Shown here in pieces: positions 1-9,248 of a stretch of 64,000 nucleotides of DNA. The notes under the pieces were generated by a model that did no database searches, was not told the origin of the DNA, and saw only the letters and a list, made by a program, of their open reading frames with translations. The first letter of the stretch is position 1, and each line of letters opens with the position of its first letter. Both the position numbers and the translations under genes were made by a program. Origin of the DNA: Leeuwenhoekiella marinoflava DSM 3653 (GTDB lineage Bacteria; Bacteroidota; Bacteroidia; Flavobacteriales; Flavobacteriaceae); contig NZ_FQUN01000005.1 in the NCBI RefSeq assembly GCF_900129005.1, positions 124,001-188,000 on the forward strand, read 5' to 3'.

Positions 1-1220
1 TTGAAATACGAGATAAAAATGAGCGCCCTTTAAATGCACAACTCTTTGGCATACAAGCACCAGATCATCGAGATCCCTTATTGAAAGATTTGGTTGTTTA
101 TCCATTAAGCGATACCAGTCAGGTAAATCAATCTCAAAAACAACAGCGCTTGCGTTTTAAAAAACAGCCTGACGGAACGTTTTTAAGTGAAAAGATCAAT
201 GCCTACGGACCTATAGGTTTTGCTCTGGGAACGGTTGACCAGCAAGACGGTGCGAATAACAATAATGGTATTTATAAAATTGAAACCACACTAAACGGAG
301 AAAAAACGCTGGAAGTTGAGATGGATAAATTCTCTTTTGCCGAAACTCGCTATCTCAACCGAATGATTGATTATGCGCTTTTTGAAGATGAGCGTAACCG
401 AGTACAAAAGCTATTTATCGAACGTAATAATCCATTAAGTATTTACAAATTTGAGAAAGATAAAGGTATTTTAAACCTCACTCAAGCTGGCAATTCTTCA
501 ATTTATACCATAAGCGTATCAGACATACAGGGGAACACGAGTAAACTGATTGTCCCGATAAACATCAAAAAGGACACTATTCTAACACCTAAGCACAAAA
601 AAACTACTCCTTACTTTGTTCAAGCAGATGTAAGCCAGAATTTTGAAATTGGTGATTGGGAAATTTTCATTCCTAAAGGTTCATTCTATGATGATTATTT
701 TCTTGACATTTCAGCAAATACAGATGCGCTTCACTTTGATGAAGATTTAATTCCTGTTCACAAATATATCAGACTTGCCTATGACGTTTCTGAATTTCAG
801 TCTCAAGATCGTGAAAAATTATATATAGGTAGAGTGAATTATCGAGATTTGCTGCGCTATGAAGGAGCTAAAATTGAAGATAATCATATCACAGCGACAG
901 TAAATGCATTGGGAGATTTTAAATTAGGGTTAGACACCAAACCGCCTAGAATCCAGTCATTAGATTTTACTGACGGAAAATGGATATCGAATCTTAATAC
1001 CATCAACTTTAAAATCACAGACCAAGACACCGGTATAAAAAGCTATCGTGCTACCATTAATGGAAAATTTGCTTTGATGGAATATGAGTACAAAAAGAAT
1101 CTGCTCACATACAATTTTGAAGATGGTATTAGTACTAGTGGAGCAAATGCTTTTAAACTCATAGTTACTGATAATGTAGGAAACAGCACTACTTTTGAAG
1201 CAACCTTTTATAGAAAATAA
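1..1220 (+). CDS. M23-family metallopeptidase, C-terminal part (5' end outside window)
   Basis: The frame is open from the left edge; the first two bases finish a codon and the protein then reads EIRDKNERPLNAQLFGI. This fits the end of an M23 (LytM-type) domain, whose last zinc motif is HxHFEIR, so the catalytic core lies upstream of the window. About 405 residues are visible. After the peptidase edge they look like beta-sandwich repeats, with paired phrases such as 'FTDGKWISNLNTINFKITD', rather than catalytic sequence. The family cleaves peptidoglycan cross-links in the periplasm or outside the cell. The next gene starts 5 nt after the stop, so the two are probably cotranscribed. An internal TTG at 81 is not a credible start because the homology extends upstream. 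Confidence 0.8.
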   Translation, partial: EIRDKNERPLNAQLFGIQAPDHRDPLLKDLVVYPLSDTSQVNQSQKQQRLRFKKQPDGTFLSEKINAYGPIGFALGTVDQQDGANNNNGIYKIETTLNGEKTLEVEMDKFSFAETRYLNRMIDYALFEDERNRVQKLFIERNNPLSIYKFEKDKGILNLTQAGNSSIYTISVSDIQGNTSKLIVPINIKKDTILTPKHKKTTPYFVQADVSQNFEIGDWEIFIPKGSFYDDYFLDISANTDALHFDEDLIPVHKYIRLAYDVSEFQSQDREKLYIGRVNYRDLLRYEGAKIEDNHITATVNALGDFKLGLDTKPPRIQSLDFTDGKWISNLNTINFKITDQDTGIKSYRATINGKFALMEYEYKKNLLTYNFEDGISTSGANAFKLIVTDNVGNSTTFEATFYRK

Positions 1221-1225
1221 ACCTA

Positions 1226-3688
1226 TTGAAAGCGCTACCTCATTTTTTCTTTACTCTTCTTTGCTTCGGGGTCGCTCCTGTTCTGTTTGCACAAACTGCA
1301 ACTTTAAAAGGGATTGCTTTTAATCAAAATAATATTCCATTATCAGATGTTAATGTTTCGTATGCCGATGGAGGAAGGCTGACAGATGAAAGCGGATTCT
1401 ATTCAATAGAAATTCCTGCGGAACGCATTATTACTATTCGGTTTACGCACGTGGGATTGAAGGTTGTAGAAGCTAAATTCTTCCTTAAGAAAAATGAACT
1501 ATTAGAGTTTAATCCTGTTTTAAGTACACGTATTCAGCAAATAAGTGAAGTTATTATTTCATCTGAAAATCAAGATAGAATTGAAGGTATTGTAAGCCTC
1601 AATCCAGAAACCGTGCGGAAAATACCCGGTGCAAATCCCGGTGTTGAAAACCTTTTACAATCTTTACCCGGAGTAAGTTCTAATAATGAGCTAAGTACAC
1701 AATACGCTGTGCGCGGTGGAAATTATGACGAGAATCTGGTTTACATAAATGATATTGAAGTCTACCGACCTTTTTTAATACGTTCTGGTCAACAAGAAGG
1801 TTTAAGTATCGTAAATCCTGATTTGGTAAGAGATATAGGTTTTAGTGCCGGAGGGTTTCAGGCGAAATACGGTGACAAATTATCTTCAGTTTTAGATATC
1901 ACATATCGCCGCCCGGTAGATTTTGCAGCTTCGGCAGATATCAGTCTTTTAGGTGTTAATCTTTCCGCCGAAGGCTTAAGTAAAAATAAAAAGCTAACTG
2001 CGCTTTTTGGTACTCGATATTGGGATAATAGCCTTTTAGTAAACGCCAAACCAACAGAAACCAATTATAAACCCAGATTTACAGATATACAAACCTACCT
2101 GACCTACACCTTTAATTCTAAATTTGAATTGGACTTTTTAGGAAATATAGGTGTCAATAGATACAGTTATCAGCCGCAAACTCGCCAGACAAACTTTGGC
2201 ACACTGGCTGATCCCATAGCTCTTGTCGTGGTTTATGACGGCCAGGAAGAAGATAAATATGAAACCTATTTTGGTGCCTTTTCTGGGACTTACAAACCTA
2301 ATGATCATCTGAAGCTGAAGTTAATTGCATCATCCTATCACACACAGGAGCAGGAATATTATGACATCAATGCGAAATATGCCTTGGGAACCCCCAGCAC
2401 AAATATAGGTGATACTTCTGTCGGTGAAGTAGATTTCACTAGAGCAATAGGTTCTCAGTTTACTCATGCGCGGAATAATCTGGATGCGTTGATTGTAAAT
2501 CTTCAGCATAAGGGACAGTATCAAAAAGGAAGCGATCAACTAGATTGGGGATTGAAATATGCGCGGGAATCGATTCGCGACCGTTTGCAAGAATATGAGA
2601 TTATTGATTCTGCCGGGTTTTCAATTAGACCATCGCTTGAGAGGTTTACTAATCAGCAACCCTATGAACCATTTGAAGCTCCACTAAAGCCTTTTAGTTC
2701 GCGAAGAGCGCAAAATGATGTTGTAATTAATAGAGTTTCCGGGTACTTTCAATTTAGCAAGCGCCTCAACTGGAACACAACCAAAGCTTGGTATAATCTA
2801 GGAATACGCAGTCATTTATGGACGGTAAGCGGACAAGACATCGCTTCGAAAACCCAGCAAGTTGTTAGTCCGCGGGGGCAATTCAGTCTAAAACCGACTT
2901 GGAAAAATACAAATATGGTTTTTAGGCTAGCTGCCGGGATGTACCATCAACCTCCTTTTTATCGGGAGTTGCGCGATATGCAAGGACAAGTCATTCCTGA
3001 TGTAAAAGCACAACAAAGTATTCATCTGGTAGCCGGAAACGACTGGAGCTTTAAACTTTGGGAACGGCCTTTTTCCTTAACTAGCGAAGCGTATTACAAA
3101 TCTTTAAGTAATGTAAATGCCTATACTTTAGAAAATGTAAGAATTCGTTACAGAGCTAAAAATGATGCCGAAGCCTACGCTTATGGTTTAGATCTGAGAT
3201 TATCCGGAGAATTTGTACCGGGAACAGAAAGTTGGATCAGTCTAGGACTACTAAAAACAGAAGAGAATATTCAAAACCGCGGATATATTTCCCGACCAAC
3301 AGATCAACGATTTAAATTGGGCTTTTTATTTCAGGATTATGTACCAACAATTCCTGATGTGAAATTGTATCTCAATATGGTTTATCAAACCGGTTTACCC
3401 GGTGGATCACCGAATTACGCGAACCCTTACGTATATCAAACCCGTTTACCATTTTACTTTAGAGCCGATGTAGGATTTGCCTATACCATCATAAATTCAA
3501 AAAGAGCTTTAAAGAGTAAGTCTATATTTAAAGAACTCAGCGCTGGTCTCGAAATTTTCAACATATTTGATCGTAACAACAGCATCACCAATACTTTTGT
3601 AAGAGATGCCGCTACTCAGCAACAGTATGCAGTTCCCAATTACCTAACGCCTCGTGTTTTTAATGTAAAATTCAGCGCTAAGTTTTAA
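1226..3688 (+). CDS. TonB-dependent outer-membrane receptor with carboxypeptidase-like N-terminal domain
   Basis: 820 aa. A signal peptide (residues 1-22, ending FAQ) is followed by a carboxypeptidase-regulatory-like beta-sandwich (about 23-105, 'GRLTDESGFYSIEIP'). A plug domain follows (about 110-225, 'QSLPGVSSNNELSTQYAVRGG'), then a long barrel ending in phenylalanine (KFSAKF), as outer-membrane barrels do. It should import a ligand across the outer membrane using TonB energy; the substrate cannot be read from the sequence. There is no STN domain, so it is probably not controlled by the sigma/anti-sigma route used by the receptor near 61 kb. The start is TTG, 5 nt after the M23 gene stop, and is the only start that gives a full signal peptide. 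The gene abuts the convergent desulfurase stop. Confidence 0.9.
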   Translation: MKALPHFFFTLLCFGVAPVLFAQTATLKGIAFNQNNIPLSDVNVSYADGGRLTDESGFYSIEIPAERIITIRFTHVGLKVVEAKFFLKKNELLEFNPVLSTRIQQISEVIISSENQDRIEGIVSLNPETVRKIPGANPGVENLLQSLPGVSSNNELSTQYAVRGGNYDENLVYINDIEVYRPFLIRSGQQEGLSIVNPDLVRDIGFSAGGFQAKYGDKLSSVLDITYRRPVDFAASADISLLGVNLSAEGLSKNKKLTALFGTRYWDNSLLVNAKPTETNYKPRFTDIQTYLTYTFNSKFELDFLGNIGVNRYSYQPQTRQTNFGTLADPIALVVVYDGQEEDKYETYFGAFSGTYKPNDHLKLKLIASSYHTQEQEYYDINAKYALGTPSTNIGDTSVGEVDFTRAIGSQFTHARNNLDALIVNLQHKGQYQKGSDQLDWGLKYARESIRDRLQEYEIIDSAGFSIRPSLERFTNQQPYEPFEAPLKPFSSRRAQNDVVINRVSGYFQFSKRLNWNTTKAWYNLGIRSHLWTVSGQDIASKTQQVVSPRGQFSLKPTWKNTNMVFRLAAGMYHQPPFYRELRDMQGQVIPDVKAQQSIHLVAGNDWSFKLWERPFSLTSEAYYKSLSNVNAYTLENVRIRYRAKNDAEAYAYGLDLRLSGEFVPGTESWISLGLLKTEENIQNRGYISRPTDQRFKLGFLFQDYVPTIPDVKLYLNMVYQTGLPGGSPNYANPYVYQTRLPFYFRADVGFAYTIINSKRALKSKSIFKELSAGLEIFNIFDRNNSITNTFVRDAATQQQYAVPNYLTPRVFNVKFSAKF

Positions 3689-4834
3689 TTAAGCAATAAA
3701 TTCTTTTAAAACAGAAACCACATAATCAACTTCTTCTTTGGTGTTTTCGTGAGAAAATGAGAAACGAATAGAAGGCTTGTCTAATTTATCTTTTGATAAA
3801 AAGGCATTTAAGACGTGACTTCCCTGATCGCTTCCACTTTGACAAGCACTACCTTTAGAACACGCGATCCCTTTTAAATCTAATTGAAATAAAAGCATCA
3901 AAGCCTTATTGGGTGGTACTGGTAAGCATACATTTAAAAGTGTATACGTGCTAAGGGAACCATCGTGACAGTTTCCGTTAAAATGCACTCCAGGAATATT
4001 CTTTTCAAGTTGCTCTTTAAAATACCATTTGATTTGTTCGATGTGTTTACGCTCAACAATAAGGTTTTCTTGAGCTTTTATAAGTGCAGTTTCCATACCT
4101 GCAATGTTATGCACAGGCTCTGTACCCGCACGGCTTCCACGTTCTTGGCCTCCTCCAAAAATCAAGGATTTAACTTTGCTATTTTTCCTAAGAAAAGCAA
4201 AGCCAACACCTTTGGGTCCATGAAATTTGTGAGCAGCTGCAGCAATAAAATCAACCGGTATTTCGGTAAGGTTCAGGTCAAAATGCCCTACCGATTGCAC
4301 CATATCACTGTGGAATAACGCATTGTGAGCTTTTGCAAATTTAGATACCGCTTCGATATCAAGTATATTACCAATTTCATTATTGATATGCATCAGGCTT
4401 ATTAAAGTTTTCTCTCCACTTTCGGCAAGTAACATTTCAAGATTCTCCATATCAATGCTACCACACTCTTTAATTTTAACCATAGACACTTTAATGTCGT
4501 AAGCCAATTGTAAATGTTCTACCACGTGTATTACAGCATGATGCTCTATGGGGCTTGTGATAATATGACGCACACCAAGATCACGAACAGCGCTGTTTAT
4601 GATAAGATTATCTGCCTCTGTACCGCCAGATGTAAAAACAATTTCCGATGGAGTGACATTTAAATAACCCGCTATTGTCTTTCTAGCTTGTTCTACAATG
4701 CTTTTTGCTTTGCGACCTACAGCGTGTGTTGAAGAAGGATTACCCGGTACATCACGCATAACTTCGATCATACGTTCTAATACTTCAGGGCGAATAGCTG
4801 TAGTAGCAGCATTATCAAAATATACTTGCGTCAT
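3689..4834 (-). CDS. Cysteine desulfurase (NifS/IscS family, class V aminotransferase fold)
   Basis: 381 aa, normal family length. It removes sulfur from L-cysteine to leave a persulfide and alanine, supplying Fe-S cluster and tRNA-thiolation pathways. The PLP lysine is Lys203 in 'AHKFHGPKG'. The persulfide cysteine is Cys331 in 'GSACQSGS', with the typical 'SHVL' just after it. The N-terminal 'YFDNAATT' is also diagnostic. Its stop touches the stop of the convergent TonB gene (3688/3689). An exact TAnnTTTG promoter lies 19 nt upstream of the start (4853-4860, minus). No iscU or suf genes are nearby, so it may be the housekeeping or tRNA-thiolation enzyme; which one is unclear. Confidence 0.93.
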   Translation of the reverse strand: MTQVYFDNAATTAIRPEVLERMIEVMRDVPGNPSSTHAVGRKAKSIVEQARKTIAGYLNVTPSEIVFTSGGTEADNLIINSAVRDLGVRHIITSPIEHHAVIHVVEHLQLAYDIKVSMVKIKECGSIDMENLEMLLAESGEKTLISLMHINNEIGNILDIEAVSKFAKAHNALFHSDMVQSVGHFDLNLTEIPVDFIAAAAHKFHGPKGVGFAFLRKNSKVKSLIFGGGQERGSRAGTEPVHNIAGMETALIKAQENLIVERKHIEQIKWYFKEQLEKNIPGVHFNGNCHDGSLSTYTLLNVCLPVPPNKALMLLFQLDLKGIACSKGSACQSGSDQGSHVLNAFLSKDKLDKPSIRFSFSHENTKEEVDYVVSVLKEFIA

Positions 4835-4852
4835 CTTAAAAATTTAGATGCA

Positions 4853-4860
4853 CAAAATTA
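4853..4860 (-). promoter_or_regulatory. Bacteroidota -7 promoter element for the cysteine desulfurase
   Basis: On the minus strand this reads TAATTTTG, an exact match to the Bacteroidota -7 consensus TAnnTTTG. The predicted RNA would begin about 12 nt before the ATG at 4834. No clear -33 TTG is visible. It is back to back with the promoter at 4913-4920. Confidence 0.5.
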
Positions 4861-4912
4861 ACTAGAATAAAATTATTTAGAACTCATTAACGTTAATAAA
4901 GTTCAATTCGGT

Positions 4913-4920
4913 TATTTTTG
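4913..4920 (+). promoter_or_regulatory. Bacteroidota -7 promoter element for the 4942 lipoprotein
   Basis: TATTTTTG matches TAnnTTTG exactly. Transcription would start near 4927, 15 nt before ATG 4942. It contains the TTG at 4918 that could otherwise be taken as an upstream start, so it supports ATG 4942. Confidence 0.5.
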
Positions 4921-4941
4921 CCCAAAATTCTATACTGCTCT

Positions 4942-5892
4942 ATGAAAAAGCACCTGATTCTTATATTCTCTTTATTTCTATTTAACGCGTGTGATGATGG
5001 AGATGTTATTGTAACTTCTTTTGATTTTAGCGATCAAAATATAGAATATTGTTCTACTGTAGATGACAACGAAACAGAAGTAACTAACTATATTTTTTAT
5101 AAAATAAATCCGGATACAAATGAAGCTATTGCTTTTAGAATTAGTACAAGTGATCCTATTTTAACAGAGCCTAGCGGAACAAATACATACACCTATACGC
5201 TAGGAAGTAGTTCTTCTACATTTGTTTCATACCGTATTTTTAATAGTCCTATTACTTCAGATTATTTTTGTTCTGAATTACCTCCGACACAACCTACCGT
5301 GTCTAAAGAATATAAAAGTGCAGAAGGAACAGTAACTATAGTCACCAATGGAGATTATACCGATACTGACGGGATTGATGCTGAATTTGAAATGCTATTA
5401 TTAGATGAAGCTGATTATGATGGAGACGGCATCCCTAATTATTATGACTTTGATGATGATGGTGATAATATCCCTACAATTAGTGAAGGAGTTGTTTTTA
5501 ATGAAGATGGATCTATTAACATAGAAGAATCTTTAGACACTGACGGTGATGGTATTCCTAACTTCTTGGATCCTGACGACGATGGCGATCGCGTACTAAC
5601 AATTAACGAAGCAAATCCAGAAGATGAAACTCCTCTTAACCCAGCAAATACACAATCTGATATTTCAGCAGAACCTGATTACCTTAATCCTAATTTTGCT
5701 GTAGATTATGAAATAAATGAATACAGACCTCATAGCTATACATTAGAAAATATTACATTAACAATTAATTTGACTAATCTTGTTTTTGTTAATGAAGATG
5801 GTAGTGAAACCATACGCCAGCAAGAACTTTATTTTGGTGAATTTAATGCAAGCTCACAAACAGTAACAGTAAAACCAGAATATCCTAATTAA
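4942..5892 (+). CDS. Lipoprotein with calcium-binding (thrombospondin-3-like) Asp-rich repeats
   Basis: 316 aa from ATG 4942. The N-terminus [17 protein letters not shown] is a signal peptide ending in a lipobox, so the mature protein is lipid-anchored at Cys17. The middle has acidic repeats of the type DxDGDGIPNxxDxDDDGD ('[18 protein letters not shown]', '[18 protein letters not shown]'), which resemble thrombospondin type-3 calcium loops. The C-terminus looks like a beta-sandwich. The role is unknown; surface adhesion or a calcium-stabilised spacer is plausible. An upstream TTG at 4918 would add eight residues, but it falls inside the promoter. The stop overlaps the convergent Smr gene stop. 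Confidence 0.85.
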   Translation: MKKHLILIFSLFLFNACDDGDVIVTSFDFSDQNIEYCSTVDDNETEVTNYIFYKINPDTNEAIAFRISTSDPILTEPSGTNTYTYTLGSSSSTFVSYRIFNSPITSDYFCSELPPTQPTVSKEYKSAEGTVTIVTNGDYTDTDGIDAEFEMLLLDEADYDGDGIPNYYDFDDDGDNIPTISEGVVFNEDGSINIEESLDTDGDGIPNFLDPDDDGDRVLTINEANPEDETPLNPANTQSDISAEPDYLNPNFAVDYEINEYRPHSYTLENITLTINLTNLVFVNEDGSETIRQQELYFGEFNASSQTVTVKPEYPN

Positions 5893-6431
5893 TTCTGATA
5901 GATATAAATTTCAGTAGCTCCTAGTCCGTATTTCTGATAGTCGGCATCGTAAAACTTGACGTTCTCATATCTAGAGAAAAGATATTCAAGTTCTGCTTTT
6001 AAAACTCCTGCTCCAACGCCGTGAATAAAAACAACTCTTTGAATACGCTTTTTCATGGCGAACTCTAACTTATGCCGTGCAGTATCAATTTGTAAGTTTA
6101 ACTTATCATGAGCAGACATTCCTCTTTCTTTTGAAGTAAGCTGATGAATATGTAAATCAACCTCCATTGGAGGAATTGTACCTTTTACCTTTTGAGTAGT
6201 GCTTTTTTTCTTTTTGTAGGCATTTTCTTTTTCTGAAACTAAAGCTTCAAAATCATCCGGTTCCTCAATTTGAAATTTTTGATTTGGCACAATTTCTTTA
6301 GCGTTGACTTCAAATTCAAAACCATCTTCTGTAGAAATAAAAATCCGTTCTTCTAAAATTTTCGTAATTACACCAGAGAAGTCATCGTCTAAAAGCGTAA
6401 CTGACTGACCTATTTCAAATTGTGAATCCAT
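5889..6431 (-). CDS. Smr-domain protein (MutS2-type nuclease domain, stand-alone)
   Basis: 180 aa. The C-terminal half is an Smr domain: 'DLHIHQL' at residues 92-98 and '[12 protein letters not shown]' at 137-148, the two signature motifs. The N-terminal 50 residues look like a small beta-barrel ('[16 protein letters not shown]'), and a lysine-rich linker follows (about 70-82). Smr domains cut DNA or RNA, or act in ribosome-collision rescue. Stand-alone forms with this N-terminal module are common in Flavobacteriaceae and mostly uncharacterised. The gene converges on the lipoprotein gene with overlapping stop codons (5889-5892). Confidence 0.88.
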   Translation of the reverse strand: MDSQFEIGQSVTLLDDDFSGVITKILEERIFISTEDGFEFEVNAKEIVPNQKFQIEEPDDFEALVSEKENAYKKKKSTTQKVKGTIPPMEVDLHIHQLTSKERGMSAHDKLNLQIDTARHKLEFAMKKRIQRVVFIHGVGAGVLKAELEYLFSRYENVKFYDADYQKYGLGATEIYIYQN

Positions 6432-6524
6432 TATTTAACTATTAATTCGATAAAAAGCACTGGAAATACTTTGAACAACGCAATTCATATTGTAAATTTA
6501 GTATCTTCGCAAAAATATTCCTTT

Positions 6525-8498
6525 ATGAGAAATTTTTACTCCAAATTGTTTTTTTTAATGTTGCCAATCTTGGCATCGAGTCAATTATATATTGGTGAAG
6601 GGTCAAGCACTTCCTATGTTTATAATAAAGGAGAAATTGTTTTTGTAACTCAAGATGTAAATCTTCAAGGGGCTCCTGATCAGACGGGAGGCAATTTATA
6701 CCTAAGAGAAGAGGGGCAACTTATACAAGGAGACGATTCGAGTCAAAATGAAGGGGATGGTATAGCTTCGTTGTATCAAGTAAACACACAAAATAAGTGG
6801 GATTATCATTATTGGACATCACCGGTGGGTGACCCTGGTAAATCAGCATCTGGGAATGGAAACACTGGTAATGTTGATTTTTACTTAAGTGATGATGATA
6901 ATGGAGGTTTATATAAAACAGATGCGCTCAATACCATTACAGCTTACCCTGTTAGTTTTACTACAAATTTTAATAGTTCAATAACAAATGAAAATGAATT
7001 TAGTCTATCAAGTTACTGGTTATACAAATTTGTAGCTACAACAGGATACGGTAATTGGCAAAAAATCACTGAGACCAATCCTTTAGGTGCAGGAGAAGGA
7101 TTCACAATGAAAGGTCTTGGAGACGGAACAAGTCCCTCGGGTATTGTTCCCATAGATTTTAGAGGTAGACCTAATAATGGTACTATAAATGTTACAGTAG
7201 CTAATAATAATTTAACTCTAGTTGGTAACCCTTATCCTTCGGCTATGAATCTTAGTTTTTATTTACTATCTAACTCATTAGCTACAGGTACATCTCTTGC
7301 TGGATGTTTGGGAACCTATCCCAGTTCTTATACTCCAACTGCAATTGGAGAAAATATTACTGGCGTCGCATACTTTTGGGAATCAGATCCTAGTATTAAA
7401 TCTCATTATATTAGAGATTATGAAGGAGGTTATGGAACTTTTAGTCCTGAAGCTAGCTGCAACTCTACAGGAACTTATGAGCGTCCTGTATTTATAGAAT
7501 ATGACAATGAAGGAGAACCAGTGTTGGATACAGATGGTAATGCTGTTGAAACAGGATTATATGGTAGTACTACTGAACGACATTTTACTCCAGTTGGTCA
7601 AGGTTTTTTTGTAAATGGTGCTAAATCTGGTTCTGTTACTGCAAAAAATGAATTTAGAATTTTTATAAAAGAAACAGAAAACCCTTATTCTCAGTTTAAA
7701 AGTAATGAAAGCTCTAAGAAAAAGTCTTCTTCTTCCAAAACTATCCCTTTTTCACAAAAAGCAGGTGAATTTAGTCTTAATGAAGACGGTGTTATTATTC
7801 TTTCAAAGTTTCGTATAAAAACTTTAGTAAATAAGTCCTATACTCGTGGACTAACTGCGGTAATGTTAGATGAAGCTACGCTTGGTTATGATATCGCAGG
7901 TGATGGCAACAATGTTTCTGAATTACCTTCTGATATAAACTTTTTAGTTTCTGAAGGTAATGACTACCCATTTTTAATCAATCTTTTTCCTTACGATATT
8001 GATGTTGCGCTGCCTTTAAAAATTTCTGGAGCGTCTGAAACAAACACATATGAAATGCAAGTTTCCGAATTAAACTTCACTCCAGACAAGAGCATATACC
8101 TTCATGATAAACAGACTGATGAGTATCACGATATTCTAAACGAATCCTATGAATTTGAGTTAGAAAAAGGCACTTATACAGATCGCTTTGAGATTGTTTT
8201 TAAAGATGTAAAAACACTTGATGTTGAAGAAATTGAAGAAGTTAAACGTTCTTTCAATATATATCAAAATAATGGTAGAGCAGAATTGACTGTCCTAAAC
8301 CCATTAGAAACTGAGTTAAAAGAAATCAATGTTTTTGATATTAGTGGTCGTTTATTGGTTTCTAAATTAAATGAAGGTATAAACTCAAAAGTCACTATTC
8401 CTTCTGACGCATGGAGTGATGGAATCTACATAGTACGCGTAACAACCCGTGAGAATATTGAATATTCTAAAAAAGTTTCCGTAAAAAATCAAAAATAA
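6525..8498 (+). CDS. Secreted protein with type IX secretion C-terminal sorting domain
   Basis: 657 aa from ATG 6525. A signal peptide ends near ILASSQ. The body is a large secreted beta-rich region with no recognised catalytic motif. The last 80 residues ('NVFDISGRLLVSKLNEG...DGIYIVRVTT...YSKKVSVK') are a type A T9SS sorting domain, so it should cross the outer membrane by the Por/T9SS machinery and stay on the surface or be released. A TTG at 6471 would add 18 residues before the signal peptide and is unlikely. A near-consensus -7 element (TATCTTCG, 6502-6509) sits 15 nt before the ATG. The following small gene begins 3 nt after the stop. Confidence 0.88.
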   Translation: MRNFYSKLFFLMLPILASSQLYIGEGSSTSYVYNKGEIVFVTQDVNLQGAPDQTGGNLYLREEGQLIQGDDSSQNEGDGIASLYQVNTQNKWDYHYWTSPVGDPGKSASGNGNTGNVDFYLSDDDNGGLYKTDALNTITAYPVSFTTNFNSSITNENEFSLSSYWLYKFVATTGYGNWQKITETNPLGAGEGFTMKGLGDGTSPSGIVPIDFRGRPNNGTINVTVANNNLTLVGNPYPSAMNLSFYLLSNSLATGTSLAGCLGTYPSSYTPTAIGENITGVAYFWESDPSIKSHYIRDYEGGYGTFSPEASCNSTGTYERPVFIEYDNEGEPVLDTDGNAVETGLYGSTTERHFTPVGQGFFVNGAKSGSVTAKNEFRIFIKETENPYSQFKSNESSKKKSSSSKTIPFSQKAGEFSLNEDGVIILSKFRIKTLVNKSYTRGLTAVMLDEATLGYDIAGDGNNVSELPSDINFLVSEGNDYPFLINLFPYDIDVALPLKISGASETNTYEMQVSELNFTPDKSIYLHDKQTDEYHDILNESYEFELEKGTYTDRFEIVFKDVKTLDVEEIEEVKRSFNIYQNNGRAELTVLNPLETELKEINVFDISGRLLVSKLNEGINSKVTIPSDAWSDGIYIVRVTTRENIEYSKKVSVKNQK

Positions 8499-8501
8499 TT
8501 T

Positions 8502-8777
8502 ATGGAAGAACATATGCTTCCCTGTCTTACTAAAAATTTTTTTGGCTTCGAGTGCATGGGTTGCGGCTTACAACGGTCATTAGTGGCCCTTTTTCAGGGA
8601 CATTTTACTGAAGCTTTTGTCCTATATCCCGCTATTTTCCCTTTAGTTTTTTTAGGAGCTGTTATCGGTATTAATCTTTCTTTTGGTTTAAAATATGCAA
8701 ATCGTATCATTTCAGTTTTGGCTATCTTATCTGTAACCACTATTATTGTAAGCTACATTCTTAAACTAACAACCTAA
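8502..8777 (+). CDS. Small DUF2752 membrane protein with CxxCG motif
   Basis: 91 aa. The N-terminal 'CLTKNFFGFECMGCGLQRS' carries the Cys-x2-Cys-Gly signature of DUF2752, followed by two or three membrane helices. The function of the family is unknown; the cysteine pair could bind metal or be redox-active. It begins 3 nt after the T9SS protein and ends 1 nt before the next small membrane gene, so the three form one operon. Confidence 0.85.
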   Translation: MEEHMLPCLTKNFFGFECMGCGLQRSLVALFQGHFTEAFVLYPAIFPLVFLGAVIGINLSFGLKYANRIISVLAILSVTTIIVSYILKLTT

Positions 8778-8778
8778 T

Positions 8779-9105
8779 ATGGAACAACAAAAACTACCTA
8801 ACGCAACGATATCACTAATTCTTGGAATAGTTTCTTTTATCGCATGCTGCTTTAGTTCTGGTTTTGGAGGCGTATTGCTTTCTGCAATAGCTCTCTATCT
8901 TGCTAACAAAGACAAAAAAGTAGCTGAAGAAAATCCAGAGCTTTATGAAAATTATGGCCAAGTAAAAACCGCCAGAATTATAGCTATTGTAGGTCTAATC
9001 CTCTCTATTATTATATCTATTATTTGCTTGGTACTTATAGTAATATTTGGTAGTGTAGAAGCTATTCAAGAAGAGTTATTAGAAATGCAAAATGCTCAGG
9101 CATAG
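8779..9105 (+). CDS. Small DUF4190-like ('CCC motif') membrane protein
   Basis: 108 aa with two hydrophobic helices (about 10-42 and 64-92) separated by a charged stretch ('NKDKKVAEENPELYENYGQVKTAR'). The first helix holds a Cys pair ('FIACCFSSGFGG'). This pattern fits the DUF4190 / CCC-motif family common in Bacteroidota, whose function is unknown. It is the last gene of the operon and is followed by a strong hairpin terminator. Confidence 0.8.
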   Translation: MEQQKLPNATISLILGIVSFIACCFSSGFGGVLLSAIALYLANKDKKVAEENPELYENYGQVKTARIIAIVGLILSIIISIICLVLIVIFGSVEAIQEELLEMQNAQA

Positions 9106-9127
9106 ATAATATTTCTATTTAAATATT

Positions 9128-9159
9128 AAGTCTGAAAGCGTAAGTTTTCAGACTTTTTT
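9128..9159 (+). terminator. Rho-independent terminator after the 8779 gene
   Basis: Stem AAGTCTGAAA (9128-9137) pairs perfectly with TTTCAGACTT (9146-9155) across an 8-nt loop and runs into a T-rich tail (TTTTTTA). Confidence 0.85.
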
Positions 9160-9221
9160 ATTCCCTGAAATCAACTTAAAATCTTGATTATTGTATAGGT
9201 GATTCTTCTAAAATGAATGTT

Positions 9222-9229
9222 TACTTTTG
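9222..9229 (+). promoter_or_regulatory. Bacteroidota -7 promoter that decides the start of the YbdG-like channel
   Basis: TACTTTTG is an exact TAnnTTTG match. It lies inside the first codons of the frame opening at ATG 9213, so RNA starting near 9236 could only use the ATG at 9249. Confidence 0.5.
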
Positions 9230-9248
9230 TCAGATTAAACACCCTAAG

